Assembly: GCA_943331345.2 (NCBI GenBank)
Contig: CALQLF020000001.1
Location: forward strand, 1-64,000
DNA: 64,000 nt
Reading direction: 5' to 3'
From: Candidatus Planktophila lacus
Lineage (GTDB): Bacteria; Pseudomonadota; Gammaproteobacteria; Steroidobacterales; Steroidobacteraceae
How positions within the stretch are numbered: position 1 is the first letter of the stretch; each line of letters starts with the position of its first letter. The notes below the pieces were generated by a model, which saw only the letters and a list, made by a program, of their open reading frames with translations, was not told the origin of the DNA and did not search any database. A program made the translations under genes and the position numbers. Below are positions 35,097 to 43,753 of the stretch, piece by piece.

Positions 35097-36326
35097 ATGA
35101 CTGTGAATGCAATGATGGAAGGCGCGCCGCAAGGCATTCTCGCTGGTGTGCGAGTTCTGGACTTTGGCCGCTATGTGGCCGGCCCCTACTGCGCCACTTT
35201 GCTGGGCTATCTGGGCGCCGAAGTCATTCGCGTGGAACGCCGCGAAGGTGGTGAAGACCGTTATATCGCCCCCGTCACCCCGCAGGGTGAAGGCGCCGTA
35301 TTCCTGCAATGCAGCCCCAACAAGCGCTCGCTCACGCTGGACCCCACCACGCCGCAAGGCCGTGAAGTGGTGCATCGCTTGGTAGCTACCGCCGATATCG
35401 TCGTGGCGAATTTGCCGGCCGCCGCCCTGCGCCAGTTCGGGCTCGATTACGCCACGCTCTGCACGGTAAAGCCGGACATCATTCTGGTGACGCAAAGTGC
35501 CTTTGGGGATGGCGGCCCTTACGCCACGCGTGGCGGCTTCGATGGCGTGGGCCAAGCCATGAGTGGCTCCATGTACATCACGGGCACGCCGGGCAATCCG
35601 GTGAAGGGTGCGGCACCGTACGTCGACTACACCACCGCTTCGCTCTCCGCTTTCGGTGCTTTGGCTGCATTGCTGGAAAAGCGGCAGACCGGCCGTGGCC
35701 AGCACGTGCAGGCGGCGCTGCTGTCCACCGCTCTCGCGGTCTTCAACTCGCATCTCGTCGAACAAGGCGTCACCGGCATCAATCGCGTAGGCACCGGCAA
35801 CCGCGTGCAGACCTCGGCCCCTTCCGATGTTTTCGCCACCAGCGACGGCCATGTGCTGATGCACACCGTCGGCAACGGCCTCTTCAAACGCTGGGCCAAG
35901 CTGATGGCCAAGGACGGCGACGACCCGGCGCACTGGACAGACGACCCGCTGTTCCAATCGGACCAATCCCGCGCGGACCATGCCGAACCTATCCTCGAGC
36001 GCACGCGCCAATGGTGCGCGGCGCGCACTACCGCCGAGGCGGTGCTTCAACTGGAAGCCATCGGCCTGCCCGGCGGGCCCGTGTACACCCCGCAGCAAGC
36101 GCTGGACGACCCACAGGTGGCTGCGATGGGGTTCCTCCGTGCTGTGGATTACCCCGGCTTGCCGCGCCCCGCTCCGGTGGCCGACATTCCGCTGAAGTTC
36201 TCGCACTCGCCCGTGGGTATTCGCACTTCGCCCCCCACCCTCGGCGCGGATACGGACAGCGTGTTGGCGGAACTGGGCTACGACAACGCCGCCATCGCCG
36301 CACTGCGAACTGCCCAAGTGGTCTGA
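35097..36326 (+). CDS. Family III (CaiB/BaiF) CoA transferase
   Basis: CoA transferase of 409 residues that would activate an acid by moving CoA from another thioester. Motifs: GVRVLDFGRYVAGPYCATLLGYLGAEVIRVE at the N-terminus, SAFGDGGPYATRGGFDGVGQAMSG, and the catalytic Asp in YVDYTTASLSAFGAL. ATG 35097 follows CGAGGAAAAG; the open frame upstream overlaps the divergent dehydrogenase gene. With the dehydrogenase it could form the CoA entry point of the pathway. No recognisable operator is seen between them. Confidence 0.92.
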   Translation: MTVNAMMEGAPQGILAGVRVLDFGRYVAGPYCATLLGYLGAEVIRVERREGGEDRYIAPVTPQGEGAVFLQCSPNKRSLTLDPTTPQGREVVHRLVATADIVVANLPAAALRQFGLDYATLCTVKPDIILVTQSAFGDGGPYATRGGFDGVGQAMSGSMYITGTPGNPVKGAAPYVDYTTASLSAFGALAALLEKRQTGRGQHVQAALLSTALAVFNSHLVEQGVTGINRVGTGNRVQTSAPSDVFATSDGHVLMHTVGNGLFKRWAKLMAKDGDDPAHWTDDPLFQSDQSRADHAEPILERTRQWCAARTTAEAVLQLEAIGLPGGPVYTPQQALDDPQVAAMGFLRAVDYPGLPRPAPVADIPLKFSHSPVGIRTSPPTLGADTDSVLAELGYDNAAIAALRTAQVV

Positions 36327-36385
36327 AAGAACCTCGGCGAGACCCGGAACCATCAGACCATCACCAAGCCCGAGTAGCGCCGATT

Positions 36386-37324
36386 TCAAACCGGCGTGAT
36401 GCGGTAACCCAGCCGCGGGAAGTGCACCACCACCTCGCCCACGGCGGAGTGTTCACGGCGCAAGGCAATGCGCGTTGGCGTTGCCACTACTACCTGTCCC
36501 ACCACTTCGCCGCGACGGGTGTCGTCCGGGGTAACAGCCACGGTTTGCCCGGCTTGCAATCCCTGCACATCAGCGGGGTCCACTTGCTCTGCCGTCAGCG
36601 GCGCCGAGGCCAGCGCCACAGCAAGCGCATCAGCTGCTGGCAGTTCAGTGCGCTTCCCGTGCCCGATGGCTGCGCAACGTGCTTCCCAGGCGTGCAACGC
36701 CGGAAAGCCCGCCAGCAAAGCAGCCGCTTGGTCGGGCAGGTTCTGCCGCAACATCCATGTGAAGGGCCAGGCCTGTATGTCCGCCAGCCCCGGCCGTCCG
36801 CCCATCAGGTATGGCCGGCCATCCTGCAATTGCTCTTCGAGTAGCGAGGCGTGTGCACGGTACTGGCTACGGGCCTGCACGAGGTTTTCAGCGGCAGCGC
36901 CGAAGTCGATGTCCGGAAACAGTTGCTCGCGGTCCTTGCGGAATTCGTCAGGCCAGAACGGCAAGGCCACGCCGAGAACCACGCCGAGGCCGGTGCGAAA
37001 AAACGCATCGGCCCAACGCACCATCATCCGTTCCATCGCGCCGTGCACCACGGGCACCAACGGCGGCTCCGGCAGCAACCGGTCCAGTTCGCGGGCGATG
37101 AGCTGCGAGTCGACATACACATCGCTGCCGACCTGCAACACTGGTGTGCCGCGGTAACCTCCCGTCAAGGCCATCACCGCATCCTTCGGCGGCATCATGG
37201 GCATTTCTACCGAATGGTAAGCAGCACCCTTGATGCCAAGCATCATGAGGGCCTTCTGCGAAAACGGCGAGGCATCGTACTGATGCAGGATGAGGCTGGT
37301 AGCAGTGGGTGCGTTTTCCATCAT
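36386..37324 (-). CDS. Glutathione S-transferase-like protein (third of three)
   Basis: 312-residue protein with an N-terminal thioredoxin-fold GST domain (LILHQYDASPFSQKALMMLG, GGYRGTPVLQVGSDVYVDSQLIARELDRLLP) and a helical C-terminal domain, followed by an extra beta-rich tail of about 80 residues. It overlaps the middle GST gene by 4 nt, so translation is coupled. It is about 35% similar by eye to the first GST of the operon, with the same extended C-terminus. Substrate unknown. Confidence 0.85.
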   Translation of the reverse strand: MMENAPTATSLILHQYDASPFSQKALMMLGIKGAAYHSVEMPMMPPKDAVMALTGGYRGTPVLQVGSDVYVDSQLIARELDRLLPEPPLVPVVHGAMERMMVRWADAFFRTGLGVVLGVALPFWPDEFRKDREQLFPDIDFGAAAENLVQARSQYRAHASLLEEQLQDGRPYLMGGRPGLADIQAWPFTWMLRQNLPDQAAALLAGFPALHAWEARCAAIGHGKRTELPAADALAVALASAPLTAEQVDPADVQGLQAGQTVAVTPDDTRRGEVVGQVVVATPTRIALRREHSAVGEVVVHFPRLGYRITPV

Positions 37325-38049
37325 TTCTCTCCAGCAGTCGGTTCGTTGTTCGCATCACTACGCTGACGGAGCTCATCCATCTTCGCAGCGGTTTGGCCAT
37401 AGAGGTGCGTATCGCCAATGGCATCAGAATGCCGCACGCGCCCATGCAGCATGGCGCGCTGCACCGCGGGTCGCTCACCAATCGCTTCATACCATCGCTT
37501 CACATTCGGGAAGTCGTCCAGCGACTGCCCTTGCCAATCGTGGTGGACCACCCACGGCCAGCAAGCCATGTCGGCGATGGAATAATCGTCAGCGATGAAT
37601 TCGCGGCCCTTTAACTGGTGGTTCAGCACGCCGTACAAACGGTTCACTTCATCGGTGTAGCGCTGGATGCCATAAGGCACTTTTTCCTTGGCGAACTGGC
37701 GAAAGTGATGCGCCTGCCCCGCCATGGGGCCGAGCCCCGCCATTTGCCAGAACAGCCACTGCAAAGTGCTGTGGCGTCGCAAGGGGTCATGTGGCAGAAA
37801 CCGGCCACTCCGCTCTGCCAAGTACAGCAAGATGGCACCGGACTCGAACAAGGCCAGCGGCTCACCTGGCGTATCGTGATCGATGATTGCCGGAATTTTA
37901 TTGTTCGGGCTGACCGCCAGAAATTCGGGCGTGAACTGCATGCCGCGCGTGATATCGACATACGTCAACTTCCAAGGAAGATCCATCTCTTCCAGCGCGA
38001 TGGCCACTTTCTGCCCATTGGGCGATGGATAGAACAGCAGCTCGATCAT
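37321..38049 (-). CDS. Glutathione S-transferase (YfcG/Ure2-like)
   Basis: 242-residue GST: MIELLFYPSPNGQKVAIALEE, SPNNKIPAIIDHD, LFESGAILLYLAERSG in the thioredoxin domain and a helical C-terminal domain (DYSIADMACWPWV). The Ser/Asn positions in PSPNGQKV match YfcG-type enzymes, which act as disulfide reductases or peroxidases. It overlaps both neighbours by 4 nt and is clearly a different GST subfamily from them. Confidence 0.9.
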   Translation of the reverse strand: MIELLFYPSPNGQKVAIALEEMDLPWKLTYVDITRGMQFTPEFLAVSPNNKIPAIIDHDTPGEPLALFESGAILLYLAERSGRFLPHDPLRRHSTLQWLFWQMAGLGPMAGQAHHFRQFAKEKVPYGIQRYTDEVNRLYGVLNHQLKGREFIADDYSIADMACWPWVVHHDWQGQSLDDFPNVKRWYEAIGERPAVQRAMLHGRVRHSDAIGDTHLYGQTAAKMDELRQRSDANNEPTAGEK

Positions 38050-38975
38050 GCGCGCTCCACGCGGTACTGCGCGCGCGGGAAATGTACCACCACGTTACCG
38101 GCGCGCTCATCCGTGCGCTGCACGGCTACTTCATGCATTGTGTAGCTGTACAGTTTGCCGGTCACTGGCGTCTTGCCATAGTCGTCCGGGGTGACCTGTA
38201 CCGTATCGCCGGCCTGCAAATTCAGGGCAGTGGCCACCTCGTCGCGCAGCGTGACACCTGCCCCCGGCAGTGGTGTGGCGGCACGCGCCACGGCAAGTGC
38301 GTCGGTTGCCGAAAGTTCGCTGCGCTGACCATGCCCCAAGGCCAACATGCGGTCGGCAAAAGCGCGTACCAGCGGGAAGGGCGCTAGCACGTCCGCAACA
38401 TTGGCCAAGTTGCCGCGCACCATCCAGACGGGGAAGTAGGCGCCAATGTCTGCCCAACCCGGCGCGCTGCCACCGAGGAAATCCGTCCCCACTGCCAAGG
38501 CCTGCTCGAGCGTATCGAGTTGGCTGCGCAACTGGGTATACATATGGGGCACGTCTTCGCCGAGGCGCGAGAAGTCCATGAAGTTGAAGAAGGCCTTGCG
38601 GTCCGCGAGCAGCGGCTCCGGCAACAGACCCAGGTTCGTGCCCATGGCCAATGCCGCACCGGGGTCGAAGAAACTGCGGTCGGCCCAACTGGCCAGCGCC
38701 AGCGCCAAACCACGAGTAGCGCCCGGAAACAGGGTGGGGTTAGGGAACCGGCGTTCCAGTTCCAGCGCGATCAGGCGGGTGTCGCAATAGATGTCAGCCC
38801 CTACCTGCAGCACCGGCGTGCGGCGGTAGCCGCCGGTCAGTGCGGTCAGGTCCGGCTTGGGCGGCACCATGGGAATGTCGACCGACCGCCAAGCGAGGCC
38901 TTTCAGTCCGAACACCAGCCGAATCTTCTCGGCGAACGGCGATGGGTCGAAGTGGTGCAGGATCAAGTCAGACAT
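38046..38975 (-). CDS. Glutathione S-transferase-like protein (first of three)
   Basis: 309-residue protein starting at ATG 38975 (AGGGGGA upstream). N-terminal GST domain: LILHHFDPSPFAEKIRLVFGLKG, GGYRRTPVLQVGADIYCDTRLIALELERRFP. The C-terminal helical domain is followed by a beta-rich tail (LQAGDTVQVTPDDYGKTPVTG) shared with the third GST. First gene of a three-GST operon whose promoter faces operator C. Glutathione-dependent ring opening, isomerisation or detoxification of an epoxide are possibilities, none shown. Confidence 0.87.
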   Translation of the reverse strand: MSDLILHHFDPSPFAEKIRLVFGLKGLAWRSVDIPMVPPKPDLTALTGGYRRTPVLQVGADIYCDTRLIALELERRFPNPTLFPGATRGLALALASWADRSFFDPGAALAMGTNLGLLPEPLLADRKAFFNFMDFSRLGEDVPHMYTQLRSQLDTLEQALAVGTDFLGGSAPGWADIGAYFPVWMVRGNLANVADVLAPFPLVRAFADRMLALGHGQRSELSATDALAVARAATPLPGAGVTLRDEVATALNLQAGDTVQVTPDDYGKTPVTGKLYSYTMHEVAVQRTDERAGNVVVHFPRAQYRVERA

Positions 38976-39041
38976 GGTTCCCCCTGAACCCATGGCCACC
39001 CCTTGGCCTCCCCTGATAGTACATACCGCAGACGAGAAAAA

Positions 39042-39086
39042 AAACAGTCAGGCTTGTTTCTTTCACGAGAGGGCATCCCCTATACT
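39042..39086 (+). promoter_or_regulatory. Island operator C and promoter
   Basis: AAACAGTCAGGCTTGTTT (39042-39059) followed by CTTT and, after exactly 21 nt, TATACT (39081-39086). The spacing to the -10-like box equals that of operator A. It lies between the divergent GST operon and Rieske oxygenase gene. Confidence 0.62.
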
Positions 39087-39141
39087 CGGTGTGGTCGGCG
39101 GCCCTCGGGTCGGCTGGCGTTTTCTTGTCGGAGGTCTACCC

Positions 39142-40416
39142 GTGTCCACGCCCACTCCCAGCCCGTCCCGCGAAGAGGTCATGGACCTGCTGCGCGCCGG
39201 GATGCAGTACGAATTCGGCCGCACGGGGCCACCGGCAGGCTTCCCGCAGTTTCCAGTCATCCCCGCCGGCCGCTACACGGACCCGACCTTTCTCGAACTC
39301 GAGATGTCGGCCATGTGGAAACGCTCTTGGGTTTACGCCTGCCACCTCGACGAAATTCCCGAACCCGGTCACTTCCTGCTGTTCACGCGTCTGGGTTCGC
39401 CGGTGCTCATCGTGCACGGCAAGGACGGCGTGGTTCGCGCCTTCTACAACACCTGCGCGCACCGCGGCGCCCCGTTGGTGCAAACGCCCAGCGGCAAGGT
39501 GGAAGGGCTGGTCTGTCAATACCACGGCTGGACCTATGGCCTCGATGGCCGCCTGATGAACCTGCGCGACAAGCGCGACTTCGTGGGCCTCGACCTGAAC
39601 TGCCATTCGCTGGCACCAGTGCGCTGCGAACGGTTCGGCAACTGGATCTTCGTGAACGAAGACGCCAATGCGCCAACGCTCGCCGAAAACCTTGGACACA
39701 TCCCGGGATTCTTCGCGGAGCTGGCACCCGAACAAACGCGCTTCGTGCACAAGAAGAGTTACCACGTGAAGTGCAACGTGAAGGTGCTGCTAGACGCCTT
39801 CCTCGAGGTGTACCACCTGAAGTCCATCCACCAGCACACGGTGGACCGCTTCCTCGACCATCGCGGCACCACCATTCAGCTGTGGGCTGGTGGCAATTCG
39901 CTCATGTTCACGCCGAACCGCCGGCCCGACTGGGAAGACCCAGGCACGCGCGGCATGCCCAAGGTGCCGGGCGTCTCCGAGGTCATTGCCAAGAACAATC
40001 CCTCGTTCATGTCGTACCCGAACCTCGTCACGCCCGTGGCGGACAGCGGCATCCCATTCATCTTGTTCTGGCCCTGCGGCACGCGCGAGATGGAAATCGA
40101 AGTAGTGTGGTTCGCGCCGGGAAACAACGGCGAACCGCTGTCTCCGCTGTGGGAAACGCGCATCGCGAATTTCGAGCGTATCCTCTACGAAGACACGCAG
40201 TTCGCGGAGTTCATCCAGCAGTCGGTCGAATCACCGGGCTTCCGCGGGCTGACGCTGAACTATCAGGAGCGTCGCATCTACCACTGGCACGAAGAACTGG
40301 ACCGTCGCATCGGCATCGACCGCGTGCCGGAACACTTGCGCGTGCAGCAAGTGCTGGCGCCGTTCGTCTCGGCGGCTCCCGTGTCACCACCGCCCGCCGA
40401 AGCGGCGACTCCCTAA
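39142..40416 (+). CDS. Rieske non-heme iron oxygenase, alpha subunit (2 of 3)
   Basis: 424-residue oxygenase starting at GTG 39142 with GGAGG 7 nt upstream. Rieske site: CAHRGAPLV...CQYHGWTYGLDG. Mononuclear iron site: LLDAFLEVYHLKSIHQHTVD, with the two His; the C-terminal domain is SRPBCC-like. It belongs to a different subgroup from the other two alpha subunits here. First gene of a rightward operon with HMGCS-like/DUF35, thiolase, CMD and the third Rieske gene. Ferredoxin partner and substrate unknown. Confidence 0.92.
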   Translation: MSTPTPSPSREEVMDLLRAGMQYEFGRTGPPAGFPQFPVIPAGRYTDPTFLELEMSAMWKRSWVYACHLDEIPEPGHFLLFTRLGSPVLIVHGKDGVVRAFYNTCAHRGAPLVQTPSGKVEGLVCQYHGWTYGLDGRLMNLRDKRDFVGLDLNCHSLAPVRCERFGNWIFVNEDANAPTLAENLGHIPGFFAELAPEQTRFVHKKSYHVKCNVKVLLDAFLEVYHLKSIHQHTVDRFLDHRGTTIQLWAGGNSLMFTPNRRPDWEDPGTRGMPKVPGVSEVIAKNNPSFMSYPNLVTPVADSGIPFILFWPCGTREMEIEVVWFAPGNNGEPLSPLWETRIANFERILYEDTQFAEFIQQSVESPGFRGLTLNYQERRIYHWHEELDRRIGIDRVPEHLRVQQVLAPFVSAAPVSPPPAEAATP

Positions 40417-40419
40417 GCC

Positions 40420-41913
40420 ATGCGCGCGCTGCTCTCTGCCGGTGTCTACCTGCCGCGAGCACGTCTGCCCCGCAGCACCATTGCCGCGGGCCACGCTTGG
40501 TTCAACCCGAACCTGCCGAAAGGCGGCGAACGTACTTACGCCGCTTGGGACGAAGACAGCCTGACGTTGGCGGTGGAAGCCGTCCGTGCCTGTACGGCCG
40601 ATGTATTGGCGAACGGCATTGCCGGTAGTCATCGCCAGTTCGGCGCACTCGCCTTCGCTTCCACCACCTTCCCCTTCGCCGACCGCAGCAACGCGGGCCT
40701 CGTGGCCGCAGCGCTCGGCCGTGAAGGCTTGCTGCAAGCACGCGACCATGGCGGTTCGCTGCGCGCCGGCACCTCGGCGTTACTCGCGGCCCTGCAGGCA
40801 CTAGCCGACCCGGCCTGCCCCGAAACGGTCGTGGTTGCCAGCGACACGCGCCAAGCCAAGCCCGCCAGCCCGCAGGAAAGCCAGTACGGCCACGGCGCCG
40901 CAGCCTTCCGTATGGGCCGTGCAACAGATGGCACCGCTGTGCTGGCGGAATACCTTGGTGGCGCTGCCATCACCGCGGACTTTGTCGACCACCATCGCAG
41001 CGATGGCGAAGACTTCGACTACACGCTGGAAGAGCGCTGGGTGCGTGACGAAGCCTGGGGCAAACTGCTGCCCGGTGCCGTTGGGCCCGCATTGGCGGCT
41101 GCGGGTATTGCCGCCAACGCTATCGACCACTGCGTGGTCAACGCTCCTGCCGCCGCGCAAAAGAAACTCGCCGCACAACTCGGCCTGCGCGAAGGTGTCT
41201 TCGTCGACACGCTCGGCAAGACCGTAGGCGACACAGGGACGGCGCAGCCCTTGGTGCTACTGGCCGCAGCTTTGGAGAAGGCCACGCCAAGTGCCCTGCT
41301 GTTGCTCATCGGCTTTGGCCAAGGCATCGATGCTCTGGTGTTCCGCGCGGGCGCGCTTGCTGGTTGTTCGGCCGCCAGTAATTTCAGCGCGGCGTTGGCC
41401 GCTGGCCGGCAAGAGCCCAGCTACACGCGGTACTTGGCGCACCAAGGTCTGCTGGCGATGGAACTGGGCATGCGTGGCGAGCGCGACAACCGCACGGCGC
41501 AGAGCGTGGCTTGGCGTAAGCGCCGCACGGTCACGGCGCTCATCGGTGGCAAGTGCCGCGATTGCAGCACCGTGCAATATCCTCTTACGCGCGCCTGCGT
41601 AAACCCCGACTGCCGCGCTTTCGACACGCAGGAAGAGTTTCCGCTCGCCGATTGTGCCGCGAAGGTGAAGACCTTCACCGAAGACTGGCTGGCGTTCACG
41701 CCGGCGCCACCACTGGTGTATGGCAACGTCGCCTTCGCCGCTGGCGGCAATGCCTTCATCGAATTCACCGATGCCGCGCCTGGCGAAACCGCTGTCGGCC
41801 AGCCCGTGCGCTTCGTGTTCCGCCTGAAGGACCGCGACGCATTACGTGGTTTCCATCGCTACTTCTGGAAAGCCGTGCCCGTGTCCCTACACGACCACGG
41901 CGAAGGGAACTGA
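40420..41913 (+). CDS. HMG-CoA synthase-like protein fused to a DUF35 zinc-ribbon/OB-fold domain
   Basis: 497-residue fusion. Residues 1-340 have the thiolase fold of the HMG-CoA synthase/KAS III group; residues about 370-497 are DUF35, with a zinc ribbon (CRDC and CVNPDC) and an OB-fold (VKTFTEDWLAFTPAPP, YGNVAFAAGGNAFIEF). By eye, the catalytic residues of HMG-CoA synthases are replaced: Cys by Leu 114 (GGSLRAGTSAL), Glu by Thr (FASTTF), His by Asn (VVNAPAAAQKKLA). It is 3 nt from a thiolase gene. In archaea, separate thiolase, HMGCS and DUF35 proteins form one complex; this looks like a reduced version in which the synthase may be structural. Confidence 0.8.
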   Translation: MRALLSAGVYLPRARLPRSTIAAGHAWFNPNLPKGGERTYAAWDEDSLTLAVEAVRACTADVLANGIAGSHRQFGALAFASTTFPFADRSNAGLVAAALGREGLLQARDHGGSLRAGTSALLAALQALADPACPETVVVASDTRQAKPASPQESQYGHGAAAFRMGRATDGTAVLAEYLGGAAITADFVDHHRSDGEDFDYTLEERWVRDEAWGKLLPGAVGPALAAAGIAANAIDHCVVNAPAAAQKKLAAQLGLREGVFVDTLGKTVGDTGTAQPLVLLAAALEKATPSALLLLIGFGQGIDALVFRAGALAGCSAASNFSAALAAGRQEPSYTRYLAHQGLLAMELGMRGERDNRTAQSVAWRKRRTVTALIGGKCRDCSTVQYPLTRACVNPDCRAFDTQEEFPLADCAAKVKTFTEDWLAFTPAPPLVYGNVAFAAGGNAFIEFTDAAPGETAVGQPVRFVFRLKDRDALRGFHRYFWKAVPVSLHDHGEGN

Positions 41914-41916
41914 CCC

Positions 41917-43128
41917 ATGGCCCGTGGTATTCGCGACCAGGTCGCCATCGTCGGCATGGGCTGCTCCCGCTTCGGCGAACGCTGGGATGCCGGCCCCGAT
42001 GACCTGATGATCGAAGCCTTTCAGGAGGCATCTGCCGACGCCGGTATCGAACGTGACCGCATCGAAGCGGCATGGCTCGGTGTGTTCTACCAGGAACAGT
42101 CCACCTCGAAGTCTGGCCTGCCGCTGTCCATGGCGCTGCGCCTGCCGAACGTTCCCGTTACGCGCGTCGAGAACCTCTGCGCTACCGGCACGGAAGCGCT
42201 ACGCGGTGCGGTCTACGCCGTGGCCTCAGGCGCGGTGGATATCGCACTCGCCATGGGCGTGGAAAAACTGAAGGACACGGGTTTCGGCGGTCTGCCGGAA
42301 CGCGCCAAGGGTACCTTCGAAGACTTGTGGCAGCCGGGCTTCACTCCGCCCGGCGCCTTCGCGCAATTGGGCGCTGCTTACGCCGCCAAGCATGGGCTGT
42401 CCATGCAGGACGTGAAGCGCGCGATGGCGCATGTATCGTGGAAGAGCCACGAAAACGCGGCGCTGAACCCGAAAGCGCATCTGCGTAACCGCATCACTAT
42501 CGAGCAGGCCTTGGGCGCGCCAATGATCGCCTACCCGCTTGGCACCTTTGACTGCTGCGGCGTCAGCGACGGCGCTGCCTGCGCTATCGTCACTACGCCA
42601 GAAATTGCTCGCAGCCTTGGCCGCACCGAAGCGGTCACGGTGAAGTCGCTGCAACTCGCGCCGTCCAACGGTGTGGAACTTTCCCATGGCAGTTGGGATG
42701 GCGCGCATACGCCGACCACCCGCCTGGCCGCCGCACGCGCCTATGCAGAAGCCGGCATCGCTGGCGCCGAAGCCATCGACCTGTTCGAGGTGCACGACTG
42801 CTTCTCCATCACCGAACTGGTGCTGATGGAAGACCTCGGCTTCTCGGCCGAAGGCCGTGCGGTCTACGATATTTTGGATGGCCGCTATGACCGCAGCGGC
42901 GCCAAGCCCTGCCAGATTGACGGTGGCCTGAAGTGCTTCGGCCACCCGGTGGGGGCCTCCGGCCTGCGCATGGCCTATGAGATGTACCTGCAGTTGCTCG
43001 GGCGCGCCGGGGCAAGGCAGCATTCGCCACAAGGCAAAGCGCCGGCGCTCGGCTTGACGCACAATCTGGGTGGCATACCGAACCGCAATGTTGCCGCCAT
43101 CGGCATCTTCGGCCTGATGGACGTCTAG
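41917..43128 (+). CDS. SCP-x-type thiolase
   Basis: 403-residue thiolase of the lipid-transfer (SCP-x) group: nucleophile Cys 88 in ENLCATGTEAL, the HDCFSITELV motif, and GGLKCFGHPVGASGLRM near the C-terminus. Members cleave branched or cyclic 3-oxoacyl-CoAs in sterol and terpenoid breakdown, often with a DUF35 partner, which here is encoded immediately upstream. A thiolytic or retro-aldol step late in the pathway is the best guess. Confidence 0.9.
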   Translation: MARGIRDQVAIVGMGCSRFGERWDAGPDDLMIEAFQEASADAGIERDRIEAAWLGVFYQEQSTSKSGLPLSMALRLPNVPVTRVENLCATGTEALRGAVYAVASGAVDIALAMGVEKLKDTGFGGLPERAKGTFEDLWQPGFTPPGAFAQLGAAYAAKHGLSMQDVKRAMAHVSWKSHENAALNPKAHLRNRITIEQALGAPMIAYPLGTFDCCGVSDGAACAIVTTPEIARSLGRTEAVTVKSLQLAPSNGVELSHGSWDGAHTPTTRLAAARAYAEAGIAGAEAIDLFEVHDCFSITELVLMEDLGFSAEGRAVYDILDGRYDRSGAKPCQIDGGLKCFGHPVGASGLRMAYEMYLQLLGRAGARQHSPQGKAPALGLTHNLGGIPNRNVAAIGIFGLMDV

Positions 43129-43136
43129 ACCACGGC

Positions 43137-43154
43137 CAGTGGCCTAGGCCACTG
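43137..43154. promoter_or_regulatory. Perfect 18-bp palindrome between thiolase and CMD genes
   Basis: CAGTGGCCTAGGCCACTG begins 8 nt after the thiolase stop and ends 19 nt before the CMD start. It has no central loop, so as RNA it would make only a short stem; it may be a protein site or a processing hairpin. It differs from the AAACAGTCA operator. Confidence 0.4.
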
Positions 43155-43173
43155 CATTTACTGTCGAGGGGGG

Positions 43174-43743
43174 ATGATGATCAACACACTGCTGACGCGC
43201 GTACCACCCGACCAGCTCGGCGACTGGCGTGGCGCTTATGACACCCTGCAAGGGCTCACGGGCGATGCCACGTTCGTGGAAGTCTTCGCGCAAGCCCCGG
43301 AACTGCTGCAGTTCGTCATGGGCCAGTTCTACATGCCGCTGTTCTTCGGCGGCCGAGTGGAGCAGCGCTACAAGCAACTGGCTCGCCTGAAGCTGTCGCT
43401 GGAACACGGCTGTCTCACCTGCAACAAGCAGAACGTACCTGGCGCCTTGGCTGCCGGCATTACGCAGGCGCAGGTGGACGCCATGGACGCCTATGAGACG
43501 GGCCCCTTCACTGAAGCCGAAAAGGCGGTCATCGCTTATGCGGACCAAGTGAAAATGACTAACCACCAAGGGCATATGACGCCCGAACTGTTGGCGCGCC
43601 TGCGCGCGAACTTCAGCGAACCCGAAATTCTTGAACTCGGCGTGGTCATGGCGGTCATCTCCGGCATGGCAAAGCTTAGCTTCGTGCTCGAATTGGTCGA
43701 GCGCGAACCCACTTGTCCTTTCAACCCAGACGTTGCCGCCTAG
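43174..43743 (+). CDS. Carboxymuconolactone decarboxylase (CMD/AhpD) family protein
   Basis: 189-residue all-helical protein. The CMD core has YKQLARLKLSLEHGCLTCNKQNV, with a CxxC pair and a conserved His nearby, as in AhpD-type alkylhydroperoxidases. This favours a redox role over lactone decarboxylation. ATG 43174 follows GAGGGGGG. It sits between thiolase and Rieske oxygenase genes of the same operon; the pathway role is unknown. Confidence 0.82.
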   Translation: MMINTLLTRVPPDQLGDWRGAYDTLQGLTGDATFVEVFAQAPELLQFVMGQFYMPLFFGGRVEQRYKQLARLKLSLEHGCLTCNKQNVPGALAAGITQAQVDAMDAYETGPFTEAEKAVIAYADQVKMTNHQGHMTPELLARLRANFSEPEILELGVVMAVISGMAKLSFVLELVEREPTCPFNPDVAA

Positions 43744-43753
43744 GGAGGCTGCC

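Noticed and set aside
35052-36389. 445-codon minus-strand open frame opposite the CoA transferase
   Set aside because: Antisense shadow of a gene with clear family III CoA transferase motifs.
43137-43154. Attachment site or IS terminal repeat
   Set aside because: No integrase, transposase or target duplication is nearby.
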